Source of the DNA: Hormiphora californensis
Lineage: Eukaryota; Ctenophora; Tentaculata; Cydippida; Pleurobrachiidae
Assembly: GCA_020137815.1 (NCBI GenBank)
Contig: CM035354.1
Span: forward strand, 4,606,796 to 4,670,795
Reading direction: 5' to 3'
Length of the DNA: 64,000 bases
Shown in pieces: positions 10,397 through 22,650 of the stretch. The position numbers and the translations under genes were made by a program. Position 1 is the first letter of the stretch, and each line of letters opens with the position of its first letter. The notes beneath the pieces were generated by a model, which saw only the letters and a list, made by a program, of their open reading frames with translations, was not told the origin of the DNA and did not search any database.

Positions 10397-13300
10397 TTTT
10401 GCTCACTTTGAGCACCTTTAAAGCCAAATGACGGCTAAACGGTTGAATATAGAGCTTAAAAGTCCGACGTCGACCCCCAATAACTTGGCTATTGCCTACA
10501 AAATGGCACCAATGAAAAGTCTCTAAACCATTCCTAAGTGGCTATAGCCATGTAACCTAAAAACGGTTATGCGCATACCTAATTATCCAATTATCTAATT
10601 AACGCGATGAGATAGGAACTTAATTTTGGTACCTACCCCCACTAATTCGAGGACGCTGATCACTCTAGTACCCTCGGTTTTTTCTCTACTCCATTCCAAA
10701 GATGGTTTTTACCGTATAACCATAAAACGGCTATGTGCGCATCTAATTATCCAATTATCTAATTAACCTGATAAGATAGAGACTTAATTCCAGCACCTAC
10801 CCCCACTAATGCGAGGACGCTACACACTTTAGTGCCCTTGATTTCTTTTCTACTTGTTTCCAAAGACGGTTTTTACCGTATATCGCATTCGTCCTAGCCT
10901 ATATTTATGCAGGTGCAAAATAAACCCGGAAATGACCGATTTCTCCATCGCGGTACCCGCGGTAAATTTTTTTGGTGGTTGTAGAGACCCATTGGAGGGC
11001 CCTGGAAGTGGAATCGCTTTTAGATCAATTACTTCCTTTCGTCACGTTGCATTTCGTTTCACTTTTGCTTGTCTCAGACACCAAAAAGGGCTATTTTCAT
11101 CAATAAAATGCAACTCAAATCTGTCTCTAGTTCTCATTTCCATCACACATGACCTCCCAGTTACCACTGCAAACTGTCTCTCGAGCCTTGCCTGGTCTCA
11201 TTACTAAATTACAGCTACATTATTGTCCACGTTTCAGATCCGTAGAGAAAGATAGTCTCGACAGTGGATCTGAATAACCTCACCTTCATCTTCCGCATTT
11301 TTGCTCACTTTGAGCACCTTTAAAGCCAAATGACGGCTAAACGGTTGAATATAGAGCTTAAAAGTCCGACGTCGACCCCCAATAACTTGGCTATTGCCTA
11401 CAAAATGGCACCAATGAAAAGTCTCTAAACCATTCCTAAGTGGCTATAGCCATGTAACCTAAAAACGGTTATGCGCATACCTAATTATCCAATTATCTAA
11501 TTAACGCGATGAGATAGGAACTTAATTTTGGTACCTACCCCCACTAATTCGAGGACGCTGATCACTCTAGTACCCTCGGTTTTTTCTCTACTCCATTCCA
11601 AAGATGGTTTTTACCGTATAACCATAAAACGGCTATGTGCGCATCTAATTATCCAATTATCTAATTAACCTGATAAGATAGAGACTTAATTCCAGCACCT
11701 ACCCCCACTAATGCGAGGACGCTACACACTTTAGTGCCCTTGATTTCTTTTCTACTTGTTTCCAAAGACGGTTTTTACCGTATATCGCATTCGTCCTAGC
11801 CTATATTTATGCAGGTGCAAAATAAACCCGGAAATGACCGATTTCTCCATCGCGGTACCCGCGGTAAATTTTTTTGGTGGTTGTAGAGACCCATTGGAGG
11901 GCCCTGGAAGTGGAATCGCTTTTAGATCAATTACTTCCTTTCGTCACGTTGCATTTCGTTTCACTTTTGCTTGTCTCAGACACCAAAAAGGGCTATTTTC
12001 ATCAATAAAATGCAACTCAAATCTGTCTCTAGTTCTCATTTCCATCACACATGACCTCCCAGTTACCACTGCAAACTGTCTCTCGAGCCTTGCCTGGTCT
12101 CATTACTAAATTACAGCTACATTATTGTCCACGTTTCAGATCCGTAGAGAAAGATAGTCTCGACAGTGGATCTGAATAACCTCACCTTCATCTTCCGCAT
12201 TTTTGCTCACTTTGAGCACCTTTAAAGCCAAATGACGGCTAAACGGTTGAATATAGAGCTTAAAAGTCCGACGTCGACCCCCAATAACTTGGCTATTGCC
12301 TACAAAATGGCACCAATGAAAAGTCTCTAAACCATTCCTAAGTGGCTATAGCCATGTAACCTAAAAACGGTTATGCGCATACCTAATTATCCAATTATCT
12401 AATTAACGCGATGAGATAGGAACTTAATTTTGGTACCTACCCCCACTAATTCGAGGACGCTGATCACTCTAGTACCCTCGGTTTTTTCTCTACTCCATTC
12501 CAAAGATGGTTTTTACCGTATAACCATAAAACGGCTATGTGCGCATCTAATTATCCAATTATCTAATTAACCTGATAAGATAGAGACTTAATTCCAGCAC
12601 CTACCCCCACTAATGCGAGGACGCTACACACTTTAGTGCCCTTGATTTCTTTTCTACTTGTTTCCAAAGACGGTTTTTACCGTATATCGCATTCGTCCTA
12701 GCCTATATTTATGCAGGTGCAAAATAAACCCGGAAATGACCGATTTCTCCATCGCGGTACCCGCGGTAAATTTTTTTGGTGGTTGTAGAGACCCATTGGA
12801 GGGCCCTGGAAGTGGAATCGCTTTTAGATCAATTACTTCCTTTCGTCACGTTGCATTTCGTTTCACTTTTGCTTGTCTCAGACACCAAAAAGGGCTATTT
12901 TCATCAATAAAATGCAACTCAAATCTGTCTCTAGTCGCTCTTAGTTCTATTCCATCACACATGACCTCCCAGTTACCACTGCAAACTGTCTCTCGAGCCT
13001 TGCCTGGTCTCATTACTAAATTACAGCTACATTATTGTCCACGTTTCAGATCCGTAGAGAAAGATAGTCTCGACAGTGGATCTGAATAACCTCACCTTCA
13101 TCTTCCGCATTTTTGCTCACTTTGAGCACCTTTAAAGCCAAATGACGGCTAAACGGTTGAATATAGAGCTTAAAAGTCCGACGTCGACCCCCAATAACTT
13201 GGCTATTGCCTACAAAATGGCACCAATGAAAAGTCTCTAAACCATTCCTAAGTGGCTATAGCCATGTAACCTAAAAACGGTTATGCGCATACCTAATTAT

Positions 13301-14845
13301 CCAATTATCTAATTAACGCGATGAGATAGGAACTTAATTTTGGTACCTACCCCCACTAATTCGAGGACGCTGATCACTCTAGTACCCTCGGTTTTTTCTC
13401 TACTCCATTCCAAAGATGGTTTTTACCGTATAACCATAAAACGGCTATGTGCGCATCTAATTATCCAATTATCTAATTAACCTGATAAGATAGAGACTTA
13501 ATTCCAGCACCTACCCCCACTAATGCGAGGACGCTACACACTTTAGTGCCCTTGATTTCTTTTCTACTTGTTTCCAAAGACGGTTTTTACCGTATATCGC
13601 ATTCGTCCTAGCCTATATTTATGCAGGTGCAAAATAAACCCGGAAATGACCGATTTCTCCATCGCGGTACCCGCGGTAAATTTTTTTGGTGGTTGTAGAG
13701 ACCCATTGGAGGGCCCTGGAAGTGGAATCGCTTTTAGATCAATTACTTCCTTTCGTCACGTTGCATTTCGTTTCACTTTTGCTTGTCTCAGACACCAAAA
13801 AGGGCTATTTTCATCAATAAAATGCAACTCAAATCTGTCTCTAGTTCTCATTTCCATCACACATGACCTCCCAGTTACCACTGCAAACTGTCTCTCGAGC
13901 CTTGCCTGGTCTCATTACTAAATTACAGCTACATTATTGTCCACGTTTCAGATCCGTAGAGAAAGATAGTCTCGACAGTGGATCTGAATAACCTCACCTT
14001 CATCTTCCGCATTTTTGCTCACTTTGAGCACCTTTAAAGCCAAATGACGGCTAAACGGTTGAATATAGAGCTTAAAAGTCCGACGTCGACCCCCAATAAC
14101 TTGGCTATTGCCTACAAAATGGCACCAATGAAAAGTCTCTAAACCATTCCTAAGTGGCTATAGCCATGTAACCTAAAAACGGTTATGCGCATACCTAATT
14201 ATCCAATTATCTAATTAACGCGATGAGATAGGAACTTAATTTTGGTACCTACCCCCACTAATTCGAGGACGCTGATCACTCTAGTACCCTCGGTTTTTTC
14301 TCTACTCCATTCCAAAGATGGTTTTTACCGTATAACCATAAAACGGCTATGTGCGCATCTAATTATCCAATTATCTAATTAACCTGATAAGATAGAGACT
14401 TAATTCCAGCACCTACCCCCACTAATGCGAGGACGCTACACACTTTAGTGCCCTTGATTTCTTTTCTACTTGTTTCCAAAGACGGTTTTTACCGTATATC
14501 GCATTCGTCCTAGCCTATATTTATGCAGGTGCAAAATAAACCCGGAAATGACCGATTTCTCCATCGCGGTACCCGCGGTAAATTTTTTTGGTGGTTGTAG
14601 AGACCCATTGGAGGGCCCTGGAAGTGGAATCGCTTTTAGATCAATTACTTCCTTTCGTCACGTTGCATTTCGTTTCACTTTTGCTTGTCTCAGACACCAA
14701 AAAGGGCTATTTTCATCAATAAAATGCAACTCAAATCTGTCTCTAGTTCTCATTTCCATCACACATGACCTCCCAGTTACCACTGCAAACTGTCTCTCGA
14801 GCCTTGCCTGGTCTCATTACTAAATTACAGCTACATTATTGTCCA
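10323..14845. repeat. Five-unit 902-bp tandem array, composite of LINE and foldback pieces
   Basis: The phrase GTCCACGTTTCAGATCCGTA recurs at 10323, 11225, 12127, 13037 and 13939, and the array ends at GTCC 14841. Steps are 902, 902, 910 and 902 bp. Each unit starts with a piece of LINE polymerase, continues with an arm of the TAGT-type foldback (GGCTATAGCCATGTAACC, AATTATCCAATTATCTAAT) that is itself partly duplicated, and ends with about 350 bp of unique sequence. Units look almost identical; the third has an 8-bp expansion near 12935. An identical ORF of 117 codons in four units, extended in the third, is a by-product of the repetition and is not called a gene. Confidence 0.92.
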
Positions 14846-16204
14846 ATATTACCCCCCGCCCCACCCCCACCCGCCCTCCCCCACCCACCTCTCCCAATAT
14901 AGCGGACATTGCTAAACACCACACTACAGAGACAATCCTTGTGTTCTGGTGCACTAAGTCGCTTATCGCGTGTAACAATTAACAAATTTTCTTATCTGTC
15001 CCGTCCGCATTGTCTTCTAGAACATTATACATTCTAGTGGTGTCACAATCTGTCTTACCCCGTATTTGTGTTTGATCGTATTCGTTTATCTCTATCTCAA
15101 CTGAAAATGGACAGTGGACACACCACTCATCTCATCATCAACAACATCACGGTACCAATCATGCATCAAAATGCTGTAAGTTCAATCTGTCCGTATTGTC
15201 TGTCCATCTATTGTGTTCACATTTTAAATGATATTATGTAGCATTGGGTTTGAAAAGTGGATGTGGCGATTGAGAGATTTGATTTATATTTTTATTTACT
15301 GTTTTTTAGCTAGCTATAGCTATATATAGCGCCACCAACAGACCCACTCGCAAAGGCAAAGCGTTACCTTGATCCAGACCAACTCCAAGTTACACGCAGA
15401 GGCAAAATGTTACCTTGTTCCAGACCAAACTAAACTCAAGACACCCTCAAAGGCAAAACGTTACCTTGTTCCTGACTAAACCAAACTCAAGACTCTCTCA
15501 AAGGCAAAACGTTACCTTGTTCCAGAACAATCCCAACTCGGCAGACTTTATGACTGATGCCATAGGTTCCCCCCATTTCATCAAAATCGAGAAAGGGGGG
15601 AGCTTAGCGCCATAGTTACCCATACCCGGGTGGTATGAGGTTTGCTCAGCGTGTGGCTAAGTGACCCTAAAAAAAAAAAAATAAATTACTTCCTTTTTCA
15701 GCGATAAATCGACGTCATATGACTGGCCTATATACAAAGTCATCCACTTCATCCAGCAACTGTCCATCAGATGTTATGATACCGTTGTGATCTGGACCAA
15801 TGCTGTTAGTCATGTACTTCGTCTTACTTGATGGTCATACAATACGGGTTTCTGTCGAATCTGAGTTCAGGGGCCCTTGTCAGCGCTGGTTGCATCTTGT
15901 CCAACCCACGCGCGTCATGCATCCTAAAGGGTCTACATGCGCGTTGCTCACAACTGCTACTTTCAACAGTTCCCAACAACCCGCGCCCTCCATCTTGACA
16001 TTCTTAGATCCGTGTAACTTCTCCAGATGTTTCGAGAAGACACAATCCAGCACAAAATACAAAACTCATTACATAACTGGAATGAAGAACTAGGACGCTT
16101 TTACAATATGAACTCAACTAACTATTACAAATCATGAATCACACACACAAAGAGTGTCTATCTCATAATAACTTAAGGAACGAAGGAGGGGGAGCTGTTT
16201 CAAG
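14846..16204. other. Gene-free stretch with a 50-bp minisatellite
   Basis: Four imperfect copies of a unit of about 50 bp (core AAAGGCAAAACGTTACCTTG) lie at about 15345-15530. The rest shows no convincing exon. An unassigned minus-strand ORF at 15880-16062 lacks identifiable domains. Confidence 0.6.
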
Positions 16205-16912
16205 TTACTCGATGTCCTCAGGTTTCTTGAAGTACTTGTGTCGGTTAACGAAAGCATCCTTCATATCATCACTAACTCCAACAATCTATGAGAGGACGAT
16301 ATGTTTACATATTGCATGGTCCATTGTTTGATCAAATAGTACGCCCTGTTATTATTGGGCAATGGTTATATTTAACATTAGGATTTGATTATAAAACTCA
16401 CCAACAGTTTGTTGGTATCCTTGTCGAAGTTGCTGTCGTATCGGTTGGGGTTGGTGAAGGGAATAGGGAGACTGAAATGAGCGGGTATCAGTGTTGGGAA
16501 AATGTAATATCTAAAACATCAAATATTCAATACGGATCAAGCGGCTAAAAGATTTACATTTCCCTATACTTACACAATGTTGGGGTCCAGAGCGATCTTC
16601 TTGCCGATCATGAAGGCGGAGAATGAGCAGGCTCCAATAGTGGGTCCAACAATCAGCCACAGCTAATGGAGGAGAGAGATTTGGGTTAGAAATGGAGGAG
16701 TCAGGAGAGAGTGGGAAAACACAGAAATAGCGAGCGAAGTGCACTTCGCTTGGGGTGAATGTTGGAATGTGATAAAAAGGTGCTGGACAATTAGTTCCTA
16801 CCCCTTTGTCGTGCTTGAGGGCGTATTTGACGAAGCCAGAGAGACTCGTCATCCACTGGTAAGGGTTCATGTTCATTGGGCCCTTGGGGTAGGGGAGTCC
16901 GTGGCCGCCCAT
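16205..16912 (-). CDS. 116-residue single-span membrane protein, possibly a small mitochondrial complex subunit
   Basis: Four exons splice in frame: 16802-16912, 16574-16662, 16402-16471 and 16205-16285. The product starts MGGHGLPYPKGPMNMNPYQW, carries one hydrophobic span (LWLIVGPTIGACSFSAFMIG, residues about 38-57) followed by KK, and ends in a charged soluble tail (FVNRHKYFKKPEDIE). Size, a single N-terminal span after a Lys/His segment (ALKHDKG) and an asparagine/proline-rich patch after the span (PFTNPNRYD) recall accessory subunits of the NDUFA3/NDUFA4 (MLRQ) type, but the resemblance is weak. An acceptor-like CTCTGTAG just upstream of the start suggests a non-coding first exon. It lies in the same orientation as CLN3, downstream of it. 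The gene structure is well supported; the name is not. Confidence 0.7.
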
Positions 16913-17011
16913 AACTACAGAGAGAGCTAGAGAGAAGATGTGATTGGTTAGAATTGCCTTGTTCGACCCTGTCTCACCACGCCCCGCAAGGTAGACATGT
17001 AAAGCGGTGTT

Positions 17012-17675
17012 ATATGATTAGATGACTGGTTAAAATGGTCTATTACTATTTAGTGCACGAGGCCGAAGGCCGAGTGTTCTAAATACAACAATAATGAACC
17101 GAGACCGATAGGTCGAGATAGATCCTTTTACTTAGCTGCCGAGCCTGCGAGGCACGCTAAGTGTAACTACTGAGCGAGCCTGCGAGCTCTGTAGTTGTAC
17201 TTTTGGGCCGAGCTTGCGAGGCCTAAAAGTGAAAGAATCTTTAACATTATTGGGGGGGGTGACACGTAACACTTTGTAACACTTTGTAACATGTGCAGAA
17301 AACTTTTTGTGCACGTTACATGTTACAAAGTGTTACAAAGTGTTACAAAGTGTTACAAAATGTTACAAAGTGTTACAAAATGTTACAAAATGTTACAAAG
17401 TGTTACAAAATGTTACAAAATGGGCATTTTTTGCAACATTTTGCAACATTTTGCAACATTTTGCAACATTTTGTAACACTTTGTAACACTTTGTAACGCT
17501 TGTAACACTTTGTAACATGTGCAGAAAATATTTTGTGCACGTTACATGTTACAAAGTGTTACAAAGTGTTACGTGTCACCCCCCCCATTATTGTTGTGTA
17601 ATAGAGCATGTAAAAGCAGTCATCTAATTTTATTAGATGATTTTGGAAACAAACTGAGTGAACGAGATAAAGATT

Positions 17676-17739
<64 letters not shown>

Positions 17740-18111
17740 TAATGTGTGTGTGAGAGAGAGAGAGAGAGAGAGGGAAAGAGAGAATCGAAGGCAGAGAGGG
17801 AAAGCAGATGCAGGACGCTCATTGGGGTGGTGCCATCACGTGACGATCACGTGACCTATAGTTGCAGAGGAGAAGAAAAGATAAGGATTAGGGCGTGTGC
17901 AGTAGTGACGTAACGTTTATACTGTGTGTGTGTGTGACTAGAAAGTGTCTAATTTTTCACATACCACTGCAACGGTATTTTACTTTATAATTACTACTGT
18001 TTTGCAGTGGTCTAAGTTTTCACAGTGCACTGTAACCGGTGGTCTAAGTGGTTAGACCACCGGAAACGGTGCACTGTGAAAACTTAGATCACCGGTCAAA
18101 ATTGTCTAATA
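17012..18111. mobile_element. Hairpin-array repeat element, copy A (interrupted)
   Basis: Closely matches 58297-59193. It begins ATATGATTAGATGACTGG and ends AAAATTGTCTAATA; the two ends resemble each other in direct orientation (TTAGATGACTGGTTAAAA versus TTAGATCACCGGTCAAAA). The left part (17060-17235) is a series of hairpins sharing the loop GAGCYTGCGA. A GA microsatellite follows, then a segment with a CACGTGA palindrome, then a strong palindrome near 18015-18085 (TTTTCACAGTGCACTGT and complement). A separate 335-bp element sits inside. No ORF of note. Confidence 0.75.
17252..17586. mobile_element. 335-bp element with G8/C8 ends and 10-bp internal repeats, ATTATT duplication
   Basis: It starts GGGGGGGGTGACACGTAACA and ends with the complement. 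It is flanked by ATTATT at 17246-17251 and 17587-17592. Copy B of the host repeat reads AACATTATTGTTGTG at 58529-58543 without the insert, giving the empty site. The interior is made of TGTTACAAAG-type 10-mers that change to TTTTGCAACA-type 10-mers, plus two copies of a hairpin containing ACATGTGCAGAAAA and TTTTGTGCACG. No coding capacity. Confidence 0.85.
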
Positions 18112-18470
18112 GAACATAACCAGGTTAGAAATGTATATTGAGGTTCAATAAAACGCTGGTTATACACGAGAAAGAACGATAACGAGAAAGATAAAAAGAA
18201 CAGAAAGCACAATTTAAGAAACTTAAACCTTTAAATTGTTTGAACATAAATTATAAAAGAAAACAACTCAAGCATACCTTACGTAACAAAAAACAAATTT
18301 ACAAATCTGACACAACTGATAAACTTCTACAAACAAAACTGATTCTTAATTGAATTTTAGTAAATAGCGCTAAATCGCTGTTTCTTTAATTCTACAAACA
18401 TAATTTACAGCTCACACAAAACACAGTACACAACAACCCTCTCTACAGACTACAGAAATGTTCAACAAAT

Positions 18471-21400
18471 CTAAGGCACCCTAAACTTGCAGATGTAGTT
18501 GTGTAAAAAGGTGGCGAGAATTCCAGCGCATACAATTCCACAGCTATCAGATACAGACGCCAAGCCAAGGGCGTACTCTCTCTTGTGGTGGGGAACCTAG
18601 TAGGGGGAAATCATGTTATGTTGAAATGATCAACTTGTAATATAAATCCTAGCAAGAAACACCTGATCCAATCAATACCTGTTCGTAGATGGCATAGAAA
18701 GAGTTGACATAACAACCTCCCCCCAGGAGGCCTTCCCAGAATATCATGATCAGGATGATGGAGATGTGAGGGGTGAAGGCGTACCTTGCCTCACATATAA
18801 AGTACACCAGATTAATACACTGGGGAAGAAGGGGGTTAGAAAGGATAATGGGAGAAAAAGGGAGGATTAAGGATTTTATTGGGGTTTGGAGAAAAGGGAG
18901 GTTTTGACTTTTGACTTTTGATGGGGGTTGGGAGAAAAGAAAGGCTAGCTGTTGTTTGATGTTTCATATTGTGGGGTATAGAGTTTCAGTCATGGATAGC
19001 GTTGGATACACAGTTGGGTAGCTGCCAATAGACATACTCCTTACATACATGACACTTCTCGCTAATAATATATTTGTAACATGCGGCTGTCACAAGTACA
19101 CACAAATATACATTCTGACTGTTTCTATGTTTAGAGTCTCTAAGAGAAGTTTGTGACTGATTCTATGTTTAGTGTTGTTTACCTGTAGAATACTGAGCAC
19201 ATGAACATGTTTAAAGTGGTAGAAACTAGCACTGGATCTAGATACTGTCACACCCACTTGGTACACAACCTGATACCTGTTGGGAGGGGGAGTTATAAAG
19301 TTAGGAAGGGTTTGTCATGTCATGAATCGACCCTGTTTCACCGCACCCCACACACGAAACAAATGTAAAGGAGGGTTAGAACCTAACAAAGGTTGTCATA
19401 TGGATCAACTGTGTGTAAAGGTGCATTTTCATATAGGAGGGGTTGTATTTTGATTAACACTTACACTCTATATTGTACTGCTGCACTCCACGCCATGTGC
19501 TGGAACCAGATTATCTCGAATGTCCCCTGGTTAATTAGATATTCAGCCACGTAGACCAAGAACAGTGACATCATGAAATATTTCAATTCCTGAAAATTAA
19601 AGGGTTAATTAAAATCGATAATGATGAAATTATATCACACTTGTACAATAATTGGTTCACCCGTCCGGTGTCTCCCTTACAATTGATTCACATACTAACC
19701 CTCCCTCTGCCCTCATGTCTCCCTTACAATTGATTCACATACTAACCCTCCCTCTGCCCTCATGTCTCCCTTACAATTGATTCACATACTATAACCCTCC
19801 CTCTGCCCTCATGTCACCACTTACCCGGGCAGTAGTATACAGTTTAACAAAAGGTTTCTGATGTTCTGCCTCGTCCGTTAGTATCAGTGCCTCACTAGGC
19901 CCATCTTGGTCCTCCAACAGGGGCTTATCTACATAGTTCCTCTCATTGAATGTAGCTGGCTTTACTAAGACAAACCAGTATCTGCAAGGAATCAGGAATC
20001 AGGTCTCACTCATTCTCTCCTACCCCCTTCCCAAAAAGAAGGGACCTTGTACCCAATATGCATAAGAGGTGATGATTTCGAAGTTTAAACTTACGTTAAC
20101 ATCTCAATAACAGGGACTAAAACCATGATATAGATGGACTGGGAGGGTGTCAGTACTAGACTGAGGGCCAAATAAGTTGTGGCCCCTAAAATCCCAGCAA
20201 AACCGGTTCCAGAGCTCCAGGCTGTGACGACTGATTTGTCGAAATGTGACGTCATGGCTAGGAAGGTTACTTCTCCGAGTCCAGAACTGAGAGCTGCTAT
20301 ACACACCCCTGAATTATAAAGGAGGGTTAGTATAACTGACTGATTCAAATTGGAAATAAAGGGCAAAGGGGGTACTGCTAAATACAGTCGAACCCCGATT
20401 TAACGGCACCCTTGGGGGAAAGGGTTTTGTCCGTTAAATCGGGGTGTCCGCTAAATCGGTGTCAAATACTGTTAGTTTTCTATATCGGGGGAAGATTATG
20501 CTGCCGTTAAATCGGGGTGCCGCTAAATCGGGGGCCGTTAAATCGGGGTCCGACTGTACAGGAGTTAGAATAACTGAGAATAACTAAGATCAAGAGAAGT
20601 AAATTACAATTGGAAGTGAAGGGGGTACTGTGGGCCCGGGGTACTGCAATATACTTACCAATAATAATAAGGGAGTAGCTTGATACACTAGCGACTACTA
20701 GGAAAGATATCAAAGACAGGAGAATGGCCAATGACACTTTAACACTGAGAAATGGTATTGGTTACTTTTGGAAGCTCATAAACAAAGTTTTGTTACTTGT
20801 AATATTAGTTAATAAAACATCTTTATTACTTGTAATGCATTTTGTTGATAAACAGTGGAGCTATAGCCTTGATTCCAAAGCTCGGTAGGATGTCTGCAAG
20901 GAGGATTGCCCCAGTAGATTTAGCTCCACAATACGACGAATCATCATCACTTTTCTAAGGAGAAACTTCAACAGTTTTATTGAAATAAAGTAGAACAAAG
21001 AGACAACTTACTGCTATAAGATCCACTGCAGCGGATAACATGATAACATAACCAAAGTTGTTGCATATCCCAAATACCCTGTGGAGAGTTTAAGTTTAAG
21101 TTTAAGTTTATGCACAATTTATCACAAAGTCACACACATTAATATATAACTTCGTCCCGCTCTTACACCATACACCAATAAAAGTGATACAAGGCTGAGA
21201 GGTGAAAATATACAGTTCACATCAGCGGTTTCCTAAAGCGGTTTAAACAATACTTAGAGACAGTGAAACATATCCTAGTAGCATTGGATGCACAAAAACG
21301 AGGAACAATGGAAAATAGAAAACTGAAACAAGGTGATGAACAAACAAAACAAGCAGACAGACATAAAAACAGATTAAAACAGATTAAACACAAAGTCACA

Positions 21401-21717
21401 GACGTAAAACACAACATCAACAGTCAATACAAAACGGTTAATGCAAAAACATGATAACAAACTTACAAGCACATTCACAGACAAACAAACAATCACAAAC
21501 ACATATACACAGATTCGGTAATAAATTATAAATTAGCTGTCCTTCAAACACACACTCACTGAAGAGTCCTTGACAAGTTTTTTATCGAGAAAAACGTATT
21601 GAGAAAAACGGTATGAGGGGGTTAGGGGCAAATGCACAGACAAATCTACCGAAAATAATCTGGCACCACTTACCAAAATGAGAGTAAAGCCCTCTTCTGC
21701 GATCTTGACAATTCCAT
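18471..21717 (-). CDS. CLN3: CLN3 (battenin), lysosomal multi-pass membrane protein
   Basis: CLN3 is an endolysosomal membrane protein of the major-facilitator-like fold, mutated in juvenile Batten disease and linked to lysosomal glycerophosphodiester handling. Ten exons, all with GT..AG junctions and consistent phases, give 392 residues (human 438): 21674-21717, 21012-21078, 20830-20954, 20659-20744, 20095-20308, 19825-19981, 19465-19589, 19183-19276, 18679-18819, 18471-18596. Diagnostic stretches are VFGICNNFGYVIMLSAA, GAILLADILPSFGIKAIAP, ALSSGLGEVTFLAM then WSSGTGFAGILGA, AEYLINQGTFE, EGLLGGGCYVN and the C-terminal DSCGIVCAGILATFLH. A cytoplasmic-loop dileucine (DKPLLEDQ) could be the lysosomal sorting signal. 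The start MELSRSQKRALLSFW is the first Met in a short first exon; the N-terminal tail is shorter than in vertebrates. No breaks seen. Confidence 0.95.
19670..19805. repeat. Three-copy 47-bp minisatellite in a CLN3 intron
   Basis: A unit beginning TGTCTCCCTTACAATTGATT and ending CCTCTGCCCTCA occurs three times in a row, the last with a 2-bp insertion. Confidence 0.9.
20395..20556. mobile_element. Pogo/Tigger-like MITE in a CLN3 intron
   Basis: The ends CAGTCGAACCCCGATTTAAC and its complement (CCGTTAAATCGGGGTCCGACTG in two parts) are flanked by TA at 20393-20394 and 20557-20558. Such ends are typical of pogo-type Tc1/mariner MITEs. Extra internal copies of CCGTTAAATCGGGG are present. 162 bp, no coding capacity. 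Confidence 0.85.
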
Positions 21718-22021
21718 ATATATTATCAGAACCAGAAAACTCCCAACATAAAGATTGCTAAAAGGGAAGACATTATAAATTATGTGTTGGCAATTGGCAT
21801 GCGCAGAGGGGCGATTATAATCTGGGTGCCTTGCAGCGTGTTTACAGGTGCGCGCTACCAAAAGAGTACACTTAGAATTACAGAAATGGAACACGACTGT
21901 GCGGGTGTACCAGTATAGTGTTGTGTTGGCACACGGAGAAGGTGGGAGAGGGACACAACAAGAGTGGGTTCACAATCCACCACTCCTGGTACACCACGCA
22001 CGTCCCATGCGACTTATAAAC

Positions 22022-22650
22022 ATAAATAAATAAATAAATAGTAACTAAAATCTCATCATTTTACGTTAAAAGTTCAACTTCGTGCATATTGATGGGCAAG
22101 ATCTTCCTCCTGTTCCCTCTAAGGGCGATCAGACAGGCCCTCAAAAGTCCGAATCTCAGCCTTGTTCTGAAGTGGCTGATAACTTCAGCATAGGGTTCCT
22201 TGGTCTTGTCTGAAACCCTCTTCGATAACTTCTTGAGGAATTTCTCAAACTCATCTCCCATGCCGCCAAAGGTGCTCATGACAAGAGGGGTGAATGTTCC
22301 TCCCTCTACCTCTCTGACCCTTTGCCCGTACGCTTGCTTCTTCCCTGCTTCTTTCGATCTGTAGAGGCTGCCCATCGATTGAGTTACGTAAGATGGGGCG
22401 TTTGGATGGAAGACCCTTACATCAAGATAACTCAACTGCATATCCCTCCAGAGTCCAGTACATACCACGTCCATTCTGGCATCCGGTTGTGTGTTAGCAG
22501 CGAAATGGAGTTGATGGTTGTTACATGGTTGTAGTAGTTTCTCTTTCTCCACTGCTTTCAATCCACCATAGACACACATTTCCGCAACCAGATCTCGTAT
22601 TCCATCATGGCGGAGGATTGAATATCCTCCTGTACAGCAGACCGACTTTT
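22022..22650 (-). pseudogene. 5'-truncated LINE, C-terminal domain after the reverse transcriptase
   Basis: The reading frame is open from about 22650 (ILRHDGIRDLVAEM) to the stop at 22061. It shows the module that follows the polymerase in one group of invertebrate non-LTR retrotransposons: DARMDVVCTGLWRDMQLSYL, DVRVFHPNAPSY, SLYRSKEAGKKQAYGQRV, EGGTFTPLVMSTFGGMG. The D...DVRV spacing recalls a restriction-like nuclease fold, but I cannot confirm this. After the stop the minus strand ends in (ATTT)n at 22022-22040, a common LINE 3' tail. The polymerase itself is missing. It lies between CLN3 and LMBR1, which are divergent. Confidence 0.75.

Noticed and set aside
10854-14823. A recurring ORF starting MFPKTVFTVYRIRPSLYLC, 117 codons in four units and 143 in the third
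   Set aside because: It is the same stretch of the 902-bp tandem unit five times over. It has no domain, overlaps foldback-derived sequence and shows no splice or promoter context.
15880-16062. Minus-strand ORF beginning MYFVLDCVFSKHLEKLHG
   Set aside because: Its composition is protein-like, but I found no splice partners, family or promoter and cannot support it as a gene.
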